DNA of 57,971 bases from an uncultured Bacteroidota bacterium (GTDB lineage: Bacteria > Bacteroidota > Bacteroidia > Chitinophagales > Chitinophagaceae): positions 1 through 57,971 of the forward strand of contig CAIVEH010000051.1 in the NCBI GenBank assembly GCA_903904855.1, given 5' to 3'. The position numbers were made by a program, and so were the translations under genes. Below the pieces are notes generated by a model. It worked only from the letters and a program-made list of their open reading frames with translations, searched no databases and was not told the origin of the DNA. Positions 16,416 through 25,709 of the stretch are shown here, one piece after another (positions within the stretch are counted from its first letter, which is position 1; every line of letters starts with the position of its first letter).

Positions 16416-18095
16416 TTAATACACAACTATTTTACTTACAAAGTTGCCATTGATATTTGTTGCCTTGAGAAAGTAAATACCCGGTCCGGCCCCAATACTT
16501 AATTTGTCGGGATGGTTAGTTTTTATTTCAGTTTCCATGATTATTTCTTCCATAAGATTCAGGATCGTAACCCTTGTTGCTGGCTCTTTATCCGACGAAA
16601 CGGCAATGGTAAATGTCCCGTTATTGGGATTGGGAAAAACCGATATGTCATCCGGTGGCGGAGCAATTAATCCGGGATCGGACAGAGTGCAATTGGCAAC
16701 GGTTATATGAATTACCGAAGAATCAACAGCGCCTGCACAATCAACAACCAATATTTTTATTGAATCGCTACCCGTAAACCCCGGAGTGGGGGAGTAATAC
16801 AAGCCCCTCGGAATAATTGTACCCGTAGCAGATAATGTATCGTAGGTGCCCATAGCCGTGCCATGCAGGGGAGGCACAGGCATGCTCCAGGTTATGGTCT
16901 GGCCGGTATCTGCATCAGTAACTGTTAGAATTACATTGATTGAATCTGTAAGATTTTCACAAACGGTTAAAGCCTGAAAATGCCCGCCGCTGAAAACAGG
17001 TGGATGGTTGATGCCGGAATGTGTATTGAGCCTTCGTACACGGTTGTTAATATAATCGGCGATACATAAATTGCCGGAATCATCAAGAGCCATACCTAGT
17101 GGGGTATGGAGCATTGCGTTTGTAGCAGAGCAGTTATCATTGCTGTAACCCGGCAACCCGTTACCGGCAATAGTGTTGATAATGCCCAGGGAATTTATTT
17201 TCCTTACCCTGTTGTTGTCGCCAATATATATAGTTCCTGCACTGTCAAGGTACACTGAAGACGGGTAAACGCCGGCATCCGTTGCCGGTCCTCCGTCGCC
17301 ACTGAAGGTTAAGCTACCGTTGCCCGCTATGGTCGATATCAGTCCATTGGTATCAATCATACGGATACGCCCGTTAGAGCAATCGGCAATGTAAACATTC
17401 CGGTGCCATGTGGCTACCCAATCGGGGTCATGAAATTTTGCGGCGGTAGCAGGTCCGCCATCTCCTGAATAAGCAATAGAACCTGTACCTGCAACAGATG
17501 TAATAATACCGGAAGGGTTTATTTTTCTGATTCGGTTATTGCCTTTATCGGCTATGTATATATTGCCTGCGCTGTCGGCAGCTACCGATACGGGCAGGTG
17601 CAAAGTAGCCAGTGTAGCAGGCCCGCCATCGCCTGAGAATCCCATTGTGCCATTCCCGGCAATAGTATTTATTGTGCCAAACGTATCAATTTTCCGTATC
17701 CGGTTATCGTAGCAATCTGCGATGTATAAATTGCCAATATTATCCATGGCTATACCTGAAGGATTATTAAGTCCTGCCGCTGCAGCAAATCCACCATCGC
17801 CGTAATAACCTGCAAAACTGCTGCCTGCCATGGTGGTAATAGTGCCTGTTACATCTACTTTCCTTATGCGGTTGTTGGTAACATCTGATATATAGAGGTT
17901 TCCGGCATGGTCGAAAACCAAGCCATAAGGTCGGTTGAATGTTGCATCTATTGCAATTCCTCCGTCGCCGCTAAATCCGGTGATCCCGTTACCTGCAATA
18001 GTAGTAATAAGCTGTGCCTCAGTAAAGACCGGACATAACACAGATAGGTAACAGAGAATTATTAAAAGAAAGCAACGCAGGCAATTAGCTTTCAT
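16416..18095 (-). CDS. Secreted six-blade NHL propeller protein with cadherin-like domain and T9SS sorting tail
   Basis: A 559-residue exported protein: signal peptide to TEAQ, then six NHL blades of the pattern GNG..GFSGDGGPAT...GNLYIADxxNNRIRK (about residues 28-365). An Ig/cadherin-like region (near 380-475) follows, then a type A T9SS C-terminal domain starting at ISVFPNPNNGTF and ending KIVVY. It is exported by Sec, then across the outer membrane by T9SS. Six blades would close one propeller, generally a protein or carbohydrate binding platform; the ligand is unknown. It is on the minus strand and convergent with msrA, like the other T9SS cargo genes in this window relative to their neighbours. 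Confidence 0.9.
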   Translation of the reverse strand: MKANCLRCFLLIILCYLSVLCPVFTEAQLITTIAGNGITGFSGDGGIAIDATFNRPYGLVFDHAGNLYISDVTNNRIRKVDVTGTITTMAGSSFAGYYGDGGFAAAAGLNNPSGIAMDNIGNLYIADCYDNRIRKIDTFGTINTIAGNGTMGFSGDGGPATLATLHLPVSVAADSAGNIYIADKGNNRIRKINPSGIITSVAGTGSIAYSGDGGPATAAKFHDPDWVATWHRNVYIADCSNGRIRMIDTNGLISTIAGNGSLTFSGDGGPATDAGVYPSSVYLDSAGTIYIGDNNRVRKINSLGIINTIAGNGLPGYSNDNCSATNAMLHTPLGMALDDSGNLCIADYINNRVRRLNTHSGINHPPVFSGGHFQALTVCENLTDSINVILTVTDADTGQTITWSMPVPPLHGTAMGTYDTLSATGTIIPRGLYYSPTPGFTGSDSIKILVVDCAGAVDSSVIHITVANCTLSDPGLIAPPPDDISVFPNPNNGTFTIAVSSDKEPATRVTILNLMEEIIMETEIKTNHPDKLSIGAGPGIYFLKATNINGNFVSKIVVY

Positions 18096-18311
18096 AAAAT
18101 AACTCTTTTGAAAAGATGAGAAAAATATATTCTATTGCAAGTTAATGGTTATGCCTGAATTAATCATACAAAGGGAAAACTATTGAGTTTAAAAGGTGCC
18201 AGTTAATAATTTTTAGCTTCCTTAAGTGTAGAATATTGGCTAAATATAAAAACAAATAATTAACTAACTAAATTATTTGTTAATGATTAACTATGTTTGA
18301 TCCTTTGTCGC

Positions 18312-18319
18312 TACCTTTG
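18312..18319 (+). promoter_or_regulatory. Promoter -7 box (TACCTTTG) before the 90-aa protein gene
   Basis: An exact TAnnTTTG match, 25 nt upstream of the start codon at 18345. TTTG occurs at 18296-18299, but the 12-nt spacing is too short for a normal -33 element. Confidence 0.5.
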
Positions 18320-18344
18320 TTTTTAGTAATAACAAGTATGTGCT

Positions 18345-18617
18345 ATGGAAATGATTCTGGTTTGTTTTGATAAATATCTTCAGTCTGTACTATTGAATTA
18401 CCCGGTTCCCAATACCCTTAATAAGTCGGGTGGTTTGCTTGATAAACTAATGTTTATACAGAGCATAGAAGCTGAATACCATAACAAGGCGTTTGCCAAG
18501 ATAGATGAGTTACTGAACAATGGCAAAATAAACCTTGATAAGAAAGATCTGAAAAACAGGTTACTGGTAACAATAGATCAGACATTCACAAAATTTAAAG
18601 CCGGAACGCTTAATTAG
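18345..18617 (+). CDS. Small hypothetical protein (90 aa)
   Basis: A 90-residue helical protein without signal peptide or membrane segment. It contains hydrophobic-heptad stretches (LLDKLMFIQSIEAEYHNKAF, KIDELLNNGKINLDKKDLKN). No family is recognised. It is a single gene with its own promoter box (18312-18319) and no partner. The 400 nt after it, up to the cold-shock gene, contain no gene: mostly AT-rich sequence, a small imperfect hairpin (about 18858-18881) and the csp promoter. Confidence 0.6.
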   Translation: MEMILVCFDKYLQSVLLNYPVPNTLNKSGGLLDKLMFIQSIEAEYHNKAFAKIDELLNNGKINLDKKDLKNRLLVTIDQTFTKFKAGTLN

Positions 18618-18958
18618 TTTGCCTTACAAGTATTCATCAATTCTGCTGATATGCGTTGATAATTCTCTCCCTGGTTTATTGCTGAATTTGTTAGGTGCAA
18701 ATTAAACAGGTACCATAAAAACGGTAAATTTTTTCTACAAACTGTTAATGGTTAATGCTATTATTTTGCAAATTCTTGTCTTGAATTTCATTTTAAAAAT
18801 AAAATTTAAAGAATAAACTAAGTATTTTTCCAAAAGTATTTATCAGCGAAACAACATTAAAGTGCCTGTAATCCAGCACTTTGCAGCCGATCTGGTCATA
18901 CTGGTACGGGTATGATACAGCACGGGTGAAATTACCTTTTTGTTAAAGCAGAAAAATA

Positions 18959-18989
18959 TTTGTTCGTTTATAAAAAAAATGTAGATTTG
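18959..18989 (+). promoter_or_regulatory. Promoter of the cold-shock protein gene
   Basis: TTTG (18959-18962), a 19-nt spacer, TAGATTTG (18982-18989): both elements fit the Bacteroidota consensus. The start codon is at 19019, so the leader is only about 25 nt. That is too short for the long thermosensing leader of E. coli cspA. Confidence 0.85.
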
Positions 18990-19018
18990 CGTATTATTAA
19001 TTTCTCATTCCATTAAAA

Positions 19019-19210
19019 ATGCAAGAAGGTACAGTAAAGTTTTTCAATGAAACCAAAGGATTTGGTTTTATTACGCCTGCCAATGGCGGACAGGACATTT
19101 TCGTTCATGTTTCAGGTCTGAAAGACCAGATCCGCGAGCACGATAAGGTGTCTTTTGAAGTTCAGAATGGTAAGAAAGGTTTAAATGCCGTAAACGTTAA
19201 AGTAATTTAA
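19019..19210 (+). CDS. Cold-shock protein (CspA family)
   Basis: A 63-residue single cold-shock domain that binds single-stranded nucleic acid and melts RNA structure. RNP1 (KGFGFI) and RNP2 (DIFVHV) are both intact, with the usual N-terminal GTVKFFNETKG. It is monocistronic, with a strong promoter upstream (18959-18989) and an intrinsic terminator 28 nt downstream (19238-19262), as expected for an abundant transcript. Confidence 0.97.
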   Translation: MQEGTVKFFNETKGFGFITPANGGQDIFVHVSGLKDQIREHDKVSFEVQNGKKGLNAVNVKVI

Positions 19211-19237
19211 TTTTACAGCACCACTTAATATCATTGC

Positions 19238-19262
19238 AAGACGTGCGCTGCACGTCTTTTTT
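19238..19262 (+). terminator. Terminator of the cold-shock gene
   Basis: A perfect 9-bp stem (19238-19246 with 19250-19258) with a 3-nt loop is followed by a run of T. The 280 nt beyond it, to the desaturase stop, show no gene. Confidence 0.9.
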
Positions 19263-19545
19263 GTGTTCATAAGTATCGCCCTGTCCCACCTCTGATAACT
19301 TGTTGGTTCTTTATTCCCGGAACCAGGTAATTGGTTACAGGAATAAATTTTAATTGTAGGGATCTTTAGCGCATAATTGTTTTGTCTTTCAATATTTGAC
19401 AGGGATCGGAGAATTGCATTTTATGGCAACAATACTACACCGCTTACCAAAGCAACTGTAAAATAACCTAAACATAATAACGCAATAATAGCTCACCTGC
19501 AGGTGAATTTTATATGATTGCCCGGAACAGGTTCCTGCTTTTTTA

Positions 19546-20673
19546 TCAGGCAGGATTCAGGATGGGCTTTTCGTTCTGCCCAAGAATCTTCAGCATTTTA
19601 CCATGTGCTACAATAGCCCCAATGAATGTAGGATTTACCTGGTAGGGCAGTCCGAATTCTTCAGCTGATTGCTGTACTATTTTCGCAATTTTTGGGTAGT
19701 GAATGTGGCAAATCTGAGGAAAAAGGTGGTGCTCGATCTGGAAATTCAAGCCGCCTATAAACCAGGATACCAGTTTGTTATCCTGAGCGAAATCTGCAGT
19801 GTTTTTAATCTGGTGCACAGCCCAGTTATTTTCCATTTTACGGTCATCGGAAGGGCTGGAGAAATCTGATGTTTCAACCACATGTGCAGGCTGGAAAACA
19901 CAAGCCAGTGAAAAACCTGCAACAACATGCATAGCCACGAAACCACCAACAATATGATACCATGGCACATGGGCGAACATTATTGGCAGAACAATAATAT
20001 AGCCAATATATACCACCTTAAGCAGCGATAACTCAAGTACCGATTTAGCTAAAGTAGTATTTTGCTTGCGCAACAAGCCATTTTTAGAGTAACGAAACAG
20101 CAACCTGTAATCCTTAAACGTTACCCAGAAAAGGTTCATAAGGCAATACATAAACCATGCATAGATATGCTGGAACTTATGCAATCTCAGTAATGGTTTA
20201 TCAGGTGTCATGCGGATAATAATTCCGGAATCTATATCCTCATCCAGACCCTGAATATTGGTGTAGGTGTGATGCAGAATATTGTGCTGTATTTTCCAGT
20301 TGAGCGCATAGCCCCCAAGTATGTTCAGGAGGCTGCCCAGAAAGTTGTTCATTGACTTGCTCTCAGTATAGGCTTCATGGTTGGAATCGTGCATTATTGA
20401 GCATCCTATACCAACAATACCTAACCCCATCAGGAGCCAAAGCCCATAAAACAGGACCATGTTTACTGAGGCCAGGCCGGTAACAATAAATATATAAGGC
20501 ACAAAATACATTGAGATCATTGCAATGGTTTTAACAACCATTGCTGAGTTATGATAAGGTGAAATATTGTTTGTTTTGAAATAGTCATTTACCCGACTTT
20601 TTACAACATCGTAAAAACTATTATCTCCTTTAGGAGCAAATTTTACGATTTGCTTTTGTGTAGTTACAGACAT
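19546..20673 (-). CDS. Membrane fatty acid (acyl-lipid) desaturase
   Basis: A 375-residue di-iron membrane desaturase. The three histidine boxes are HDSNHE (95-100), HNILHH (130-135) and QIEHH (312-316). The QxxHH form of box three is typical of front-end/acyl-lipid desaturases. Four or more membrane segments lie between the boxes. There is no fused cytochrome b5 domain, so electrons come from a separate ferredoxin or cytochrome. The expected role is introducing a double bond into membrane lipid acyl chains, which keeps membranes fluid in the cold; the position of the bond cannot be read from sequence. It is divergent from the lipoprotein gene at 20812. A neighbouring cold-shock gene is suggestive but not linked. 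Confidence 0.94.
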   Translation of the reverse strand: MSVTTQKQIVKFAPKGDNSFYDVVKSRVNDYFKTNNISPYHNSAMVVKTIAMISMYFVPYIFIVTGLASVNMVLFYGLWLLMGLGIVGIGCSIMHDSNHEAYTESKSMNNFLGSLLNILGGYALNWKIQHNILHHTYTNIQGLDEDIDSGIIIRMTPDKPLLRLHKFQHIYAWFMYCLMNLFWVTFKDYRLLFRYSKNGLLRKQNTTLAKSVLELSLLKVVYIGYIIVLPIMFAHVPWYHIVGGFVAMHVVAGFSLACVFQPAHVVETSDFSSPSDDRKMENNWAVHQIKNTADFAQDNKLVSWFIGGLNFQIEHHLFPQICHIHYPKIAKIVQQSAEEFGLPYQVNPTFIGAIVAHGKMLKILGQNEKPILNPA

Positions 20674-20811
20674 TAAAATAAGTTTTTGCTAAGGTAATGC
20701 ATAATTCTCACAGGTAAGAATTTAAAGGATTAACATTTTATAATCAAAATTATAACCTAAATAATGGTGTTTTTTATAACATCTTTCTTACTTTTACAAA
20801 AAATGTATTCT

Positions 20812-21372
20812 ATGAAACAAAACAAAATTTTCAGGATTGCGATATTAATTGCTGCCTTTGGATTTATGAGTACTCTTCAGTCTTGCACGAAAGCACTGCA
20901 GGGGTTGAAGTTTAACCTTGGTCTGCAGACACAGAGTGTTTCTGTAGATGTTCCGGTTACTCCTGCAGGAAGTATTGCAATCGGGCCACTGACTTCTACC
21001 TATAACCTTGATTCTTTTATTAAGGCTCAAACAGGCAACCAACTTGGGGTAAGTAACATTTCAAGTGTTAAGCTGGTTTCTGTGGTGATTACAATCAATA
21101 ATCCTGATGCCAACAACAATTTTGCTAATTTCCAATCAGTCAATGCGTCCTTTTACTCCAACACCAACAGTACGCCTTATGCAATTTCTCTGACCAATAA
21201 TCCTAATACTTATGCTACATCACTTTCATTGCCGGTTAATTCGAACGATGAACTGAAGGGCTATTTCGGCACCCAGTACACCTACAACATTTCAGGTGAT
21301 TTAAGGAGTCCGATTACTACTATTTTGCATTGCACCGTACAGTATAGCTATAATCTGATAGTGCAGGGATAA
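20812..21372 (+). CDS. Putative lipoprotein, unknown function (LEA/beta-sandwich-like)
   Basis: An exported lipoprotein of about 186 residues: signal peptide MKQNKIFRIAILIAAFGF then lipobox LQSC. The mature part is rich in Asn, Ser, Thr and Val with beta-sandwich character (SVKLVSVVITINNPD, then NISGDLRSPI). I take ATG 20812 because it gives a clean lipoprotein signal; an upstream in-frame ATG (20764) would add an unlikely hydrophobic stretch. A weak promoter box (TACTTTTA, 20789-20796) precedes it. No family is assigned. A good terminator follows at 21404-21433. Confidence 0.7.
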   Translation: MKQNKIFRIAILIAAFGFMSTLQSCTKALQGLKFNLGLQTQSVSVDVPVTPAGSIAIGPLTSTYNLDSFIKAQTGNQLGVSNISSVKLVSVVITINNPDANNNFANFQSVNASFYSNTNSTPYAISLTNNPNTYATSLSLPVNSNDELKGYFGTQYTYNISGDLRSPITTILHCTVQYSYNLIVQG

Positions 21373-21403
21373 AAAATAATATCATTTTGTGATTATAATG
21401 AAG

Positions 21404-21433
21404 AAATCAGGATCGTACGGTTCTGATTTTTTT
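21404..21433 (+). terminator. Terminator of the lipoprotein gene
   Basis: An 11-pair stem (AAATCAG...CTGATTT with inner G-U pairs) caps a GTAC loop and runs into seven T. This is a strong intrinsic terminator for the plus strand. Confidence 0.85.
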
Positions 21434-22160
21434 ATGCCAATGAGTGAAACTGCTTATGAAAACCTGAAGTGTATGCATCAGTAGTTTACAATAACCTACA
21501 CCCTTTTTGCAAGAGATATTAGTTGTGTAAACTGTTTTGAGGATGATTTAATAAAGTACTCCTTCTTAGTTGTTCTCTTCCCTTTCTACTATGTATCTTA
21601 ATCTGTAATACTTAGACATAATTGAGGCCCTCCCGAGAAATCGGGGCAGGCAAGCATGGGCAGATCATCTGATCTTCATGGATCTGAAAATGACTATTAG
21701 AATTTCAATTATTATGAGTCCTCCGCTGGCGCACAAAATGGCCACGCATATCAGCAGGCAAGCGATACTATGGCGAAGCGTCTGCTATGACGGGAGGGGA
21801 GACTCGGCGCAGGCATAGACATAAGCTGGTTACCAGAGACTTAATGCGATTGCAAAACCGTAGCTGGTTAGATAATTGTATTCCCTGATGAGTGCGATTG
21901 AGACGCATTCAATCGCTACATATTTCTGAGATTTTTTCCCAGATAGATATCCGCACGTGAACTGCGCCCCTTCGATACCTCTGGGCAGGTCAATAGCATG
22001 ATGTCGTTGAAGCGTGCTATGGCCACTGGAGCCAAATAGATTCAATTGGCCGGGACCCCAAAAAACCTTTTCAGATTGAATGAGTGGGGGATACCATTTT
22101 TCCGGAAAATAAAAATCCGGTTCGTTGCTTAACTTTAAGGCCAGATTGAAATGGGTCGGG
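21434..22160. other. Long stretch without a convincing gene; possible structured or decayed element
   Basis: About 730 nt with no credible coding frame. The middle (21620-22080) is visibly richer in G and C than the neighbouring spacers and holds several short stems. One is a perfect 8-bp hairpin, 21894-21901 with 21909-21916. A 71-codon minus-strand frame (21830-22045) has no family features. This could be a decayed mobile element, a structured RNA or plain spacer. The last 30 nt hold a TAACTTTA-like box (about 22132) before the haem lipoprotein gene. Confidence 0.35.
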
Positions 22161-23558
22161 ATGAAACAACTGGTTTATAGTATTGGCGCTTTAATTTTAT
22201 ATTTTTCATTTCTTGTTTTTCAGGGGTGTAATCATTCCGATTCCATTCCTGCCACCGTTACATTCACCGAGCATGTGGCACCTATACTTTACAGCAACTG
22301 CACCATTTGCCACAGGCCCGGTGGCAGCGCTCATTTTGCTTTGGTTACTTATGATGATGCGCGAAAAAGTGCAGTTTCATCGGCCTTTGCGGTCAGGGAG
22401 CAAATAATGCCTCCATGGCCTGCAGATCCGCATTATACAGAGTTTATTGGGCAAAGGATACTGAGTGAGCGGGATAAAAAAATACTGCAGAAATGGGCCG
22501 AAGAAGGGGCGCCAGAGGGTCCAAAGGATAAGTTGCCGCCATTGCCGAAGTACCCGATGGGGTCGCTGGTGGGCACTCCCGACATGAGCATACCTGTGCA
22601 GCCCTACCTGCTGAAGGCCAACAGCAATGATCAGTTTCTGCTGGTGAAAGTGCCGTTTGAATTTCCTTCTGATACTTTTGCCAGCCTTATAGAGTTTATG
22701 CCGGGTAACAGAAATGTGGTGCACCATGTGAACGGGGACCTGGTGAAGTATGAATATGAAAAGAAAGCAAATGTATTTGCCAACTTACGAATTGTGAATA
22801 TGGAGGAGGATACGGCATCACTGCTGCATGCCTTTCAGAAGCTGGGAATTCCCAATGATGATGGCTCTTACCCTATGCTACGTAAGTCGGTAGTGAACTA
22901 TTTGCCGGGAGCATACGGGCAAAGATACCCTGAGGGTATAGGTGGTTATAAACTGACTCGGAAGGGCTTGTTTTTACTAAATGATGTGCATTACGGGTTT
23001 ACGAATAAGGATGATGTACTGGACAGTTCCTATATCAATATCTTTTTCTCGAAAGGGCCACCCAAGCGGCCGGTAGAGGAGTTTCAGATAGGCACTCTGA
23101 GTTCGTTTGGTACAGCTGAAGTGCAGCCGGATATGATAATACTGCCCAATACTGTAAAACCGGTTTATTGTAAATACCTCATTCCTGAGGATATATCGGT
23201 ACTTACAGTTAACCCCCATATGCACCTGCTTGGCAAAAGTTTTAAAGCCTATGCACTGACACCTGCAGGCGACACTATCAGGCTTGTATCGATACCCCGG
23301 TGGGATTTCAACTGGCAATATTTTTATACGTTCCGCAAGATGGTGAAGATACCCAAGGGAAGCACCATGATTGCTGAGGGCATTTATGACAACACCAGGC
23401 AGAACCTGAATAACCCATTCAGTCCGCCGCAACTGGTGCAGGAGATAAAGGGGAGTATGCGGGCCAGGGATGAGATGTTTCAGTTTATAGTTACTTATGT
23501 ACCGTATCAGGAGGGTGATGAGAATATTAGTCTGGAAACCTCTGGCCCCTCCCGATAA
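22161..23558 (+). CDS. Lipoprotein with cytochrome c haem site and copper-monooxygenase-like C-terminal domain
   Basis: An envelope lipoprotein of about 465 residues. From ATG 22161 it has a lipoprotein signal ending in lipobox FQGC (Cys23), which is why I reject the frame's earlier ATG at 22125. A single haem c site, CTICH (residues 47-51), lies in a short cytochrome module (HVAPILYSNCTICHRPGG). The larger C-terminal part has paired His motifs: VVHHVNGD and NPHMHLLGKSF. These resemble copper ligands of type II ascorbate-dependent (PHM-like) monooxygenases. An oxidoreductase role on the outside of the cell is likely; the substrate is unknown. Monocistronic. Confidence 0.78.
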   Translation: MKQLVYSIGALILYFSFLVFQGCNHSDSIPATVTFTEHVAPILYSNCTICHRPGGSAHFALVTYDDARKSAVSSAFAVREQIMPPWPADPHYTEFIGQRILSERDKKILQKWAEEGAPEGPKDKLPPLPKYPMGSLVGTPDMSIPVQPYLLKANSNDQFLLVKVPFEFPSDTFASLIEFMPGNRNVVHHVNGDLVKYEYEKKANVFANLRIVNMEEDTASLLHAFQKLGIPNDDGSYPMLRKSVVNYLPGAYGQRYPEGIGGYKLTRKGLFLLNDVHYGFTNKDDVLDSSYINIFFSKGPPKRPVEEFQIGTLSSFGTAEVQPDMIILPNTVKPVYCKYLIPEDISVLTVNPHMHLLGKSFKAYALTPAGDTIRLVSIPRWDFNWQYFYTFRKMVKIPKGSTMIAEGIYDNTRQNLNNPFSPPQLVQEIKGSMRARDEMFQFIVTYVPYQEGDENISLETSGPSR

Positions 23559-23769
23559 AAATCAGGACTATGTTCCGGGTAGAACAATATGTTCAGATAT
23601 CAGCTTTGGCTCGTTGATGGGCTTTTTAGTTTTTTCCGATTACTAAATTGATTGTACCCTGTTTTGGAAGTGTGGCACAACTGGTGATGCTGGACTATTA
23701 ATGGGATTAGTGAGTGGGCTTTGTTTGTAGAAATTATTTGCAGAGGCATTGGCAAATGGTGGCTCGCTG

Positions 23770-23800
23770 TTGCATTTTGTTTTAATTGGAATTACATTTA
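23770..23800 (+). promoter_or_regulatory. Promoter before the GldN-family cluster
   Basis: TTG (23770-23772), a 20-nt spacer and TACATTTA (23793-23800). It differs from TAnnTTTG only in the last base and lies 15 nt before the first GldN-family gene. It probably drives all three genes: the second follows after 40 nt, and the third overlaps the second. Confidence 0.55.
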
Positions 23801-23815
23801 TAAAAAACACTTTTT

Positions 23816-24469
23816 ATGAAAAAACCAACCATTTTTAGAAATGCATTTACTGCTGTTTTATTTATGGCAGTGACAGCAGCTTTTGCGCAGAACAATGGCG
23901 GAGCCCCCTGGAAAAAAACAGTATATCGCACAATAGAATTTAGAGAACAGGAAAACAAGAAAAAGTTGCCACTAAAAGATGCTGCAACAAGCAGCAACCT
24001 TGCGGAAATACTGTATGAAGCCGTGATGATGGGTAAGCTAAATGCCTACTGGACTTACGACAATAATCTAACCCATTTACTGACCAGCAGAGAGGTACAT
24101 GCGCTTTTGGGTGGAGATAAGCCAGATACTATAAGTGTAACAGATCCGGTAACTAAAATAGAGACTATCAAGGTAATCACCAGAGATCCGAATTTGGAAT
24201 CTTTTCAGAAATTCAGGGTACTGGAGGAGTGGGTTTTTAATGCAGCAACGGGTAAAACCGATATACAAATATTGGCCATAGCGCCGGTAAAGGATATATT
24301 CGGGCCAGATGGAATGTTCAGAGGAGTACAGCCTTTATTCTGGATTAAGTATACTGAAGCGTTACCATCGATTGTAAAATTTGATGGGTTTCATCCGACA
24401 GGTACCATTGCCATGCACATATGGGATGATTATTTTATGAGTGAAGTGAAACCGGAGGCGGCGAAATAG
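23816..24469 (+). CDS. gldN: GldN/PorN-family type IX secretion protein, single domain
   Basis: A 217-residue periplasmic protein: signal peptide to TAAFAQ, then one GldN domain. Family signatures are EILYEAVMMGKLNAY near residue 66, IAPVKDIFGPDGMFRG, PLFWIKYTE and AMHIWDDYFMSEVKPEAAK at the end. GldN with GldK forms the periplasmic/outer-membrane-associated ring of the T9SS and gliding machinery. It is shorter than typical GldN (roughly 280-350 residues), and gldK, gldL and gldM are not nearby, so it may be a paralog rather than the core ring subunit. The C-terminal VKPEAAK is shared exactly with the next gene. Confidence 0.85.
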   Translation: MKKPTIFRNAFTAVLFMAVTAAFAQNNGGAPWKKTVYRTIEFREQENKKKLPLKDAATSSNLAEILYEAVMMGKLNAYWTYDNNLTHLLTSREVHALLGGDKPDTISVTDPVTKIETIKVITRDPNLESFQKFRVLEEWVFNAATGKTDIQILAIAPVKDIFGPDGMFRGVQPLFWIKYTEALPSIVKFDGFHPTGTIAMHIWDDYFMSEVKPEAAK

Positions 24470-24509
24470 ATTTTATGGGTTAACTTAACTGTAATAAATC
24501 AACCCAATT

Positions 24510-25709
24510 ATGCGGTATTTCTTTGGCTATATAATTATTGCTTTAATTTTTGCCTGCCATACTGTTGTGGCTCAAACCGATAATTGCAATATGCCCTGGA
24601 AGAAGCTTGTGAGCAGGGATGTAAGATATTCTTCTTATTCAATAGCTGCTATAAAGGGCTTTTCAACTACTGAGAAAATTCTTGATGAAGTTAGAACAGA
24701 GCGGCTTAAAGCCTACGCTAACTTTGCCCAATATTTTACAAGGGTACTTAACAAAGATGACCTCAATTATATTTTCAGCCCATCACGAGATACTATCCTC
24801 ATTTCCAATCCGAAAAATGACTCAGAATATACTAAGATCATTAACCGGACCCTTATCAGTGACTCAATTTATCAATATCGAACGTTGGAAAACTGGGAAT
24901 TTTATCCTTCAACTTATAAAACCAGCATCTATATAAAAGGTATAGCCCCTGTGGAAAATGTGATTAGCCCGTGGGGAGAATTCAGGGGCAAACGAACAGT
25001 TTTCTGGCTGTATTATAATGATGTCAGTAATATCCTCAACGACAATAGATGTATTCCTAAACTGACCGATGTTTTTTGGCAGGACAATTTTCAGGCAGAT
25101 ACTTCAAAATGGCATCAGCCTGCTGCCAGAGCTGAACTCAATGGGATTCGAACTATAAGCGTGATCAGGACAGTAGATATGCGACAGACAGATGACACGA
25201 TACGGCACCATTTAGTAGATCAGAACTTTGGAGACAGCGCATTGGGACAAATATTTGTAGCAGCTATACTGGAGGGGAAAATAGCAGCCTGGGAAGTATA
25301 TAGTAATTTATTTTCAAAGAAATTAACCAATCCGGAAATTCTCAAAATGGTAACAAATAAACCAGATACTATGTTTGAGAACGAATCAAATGGCAATGGC
25401 ACTGAAATAATAAAATGCTTTACCCGGGATTTTAATTACAGTGCAATGAGTACTTATAAAATCCTTGAAGAATGGTCATTTGATACCAGAACTGGAAAAA
25501 CCGAAATACAAATTGAGGCCATGGCGCCGGTACTTAATGTATATGTTGATGGCATATTCAGAGGTTTCAATACAATGTTCTGGCTGAAAATGGATGAGGT
25601 AAAGGATATTATAGCGCGGTATGAACAATATCATCCGGATAATACATTTGCGATGCATATCTGGAATGATTATTTTCTGAGTGATGTAAAACCGGAGGCA
25701 GCAAAGTGA
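24510..25709 (+). CDS. Tandem two-domain GldN-family protein
   Basis: A 399-residue exported protein: signal peptide to HTVVAQ, then two GldN domains in a row. Domain one (about 25-195) carries GIAPVENVISPWGEFRGK and TVFWLYYNDV. Domain two (about 215-399) carries MAPVLNVYVDGIFRGF, MFWLKMDEV and AMHIWNDYFLSDVKPEAAK. Domain two is closer to the preceding single-domain protein; domain one has lost the final IWxDYF element. The doubling suggests it could fill two positions of a ring or adapt its symmetry. It lies 40 nt after the first GldN gene and overlaps the third (GTGA), with GGAGG just before that start. I know of no standard name for a double GldN. Confidence 0.82.
   Translation: MRYFFGYIIIALIFACHTVVAQTDNCNMPWKKLVSRDVRYSSYSIAAIKGFSTTEKILDEVRTERLKAYANFAQYFTRVLNKDDLNYIFSPSRDTILISNPKNDSEYTKIINRTLISDSIYQYRTLENWEFYPSTYKTSIYIKGIAPVENVISPWGEFRGKRTVFWLYYNDVSNILNDNRCIPKLTDVFWQDNFQADTSKWHQPAARAELNGIRTISVIRTVDMRQTDDTIRHHLVDQNFGDSALGQIFVAAILEGKIAAWEVYSNLFSKKLTNPEILKMVTNKPDTMFENESNGNGTEIIKCFTRDFNYSAMSTYKILEEWSFDTRTGKTEIQIEAMAPVLNVYVDGIFRGFNTMFWLKMDEVKDIIARYEQYHPDNTFAMHIWNDYFLSDVKPEAAK

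Noticed and set aside
18990-19018. Cold-sensing leader RNA of the csp gene
   Set aside because: The leader is about 25 nt, far shorter than the structured cspA leader.
21830-22045. 71-codon minus-strand frame in the long spacer
   Set aside because: No recognisable motif, no ribosome binding site, and it covers a palindromic region; more likely chance.
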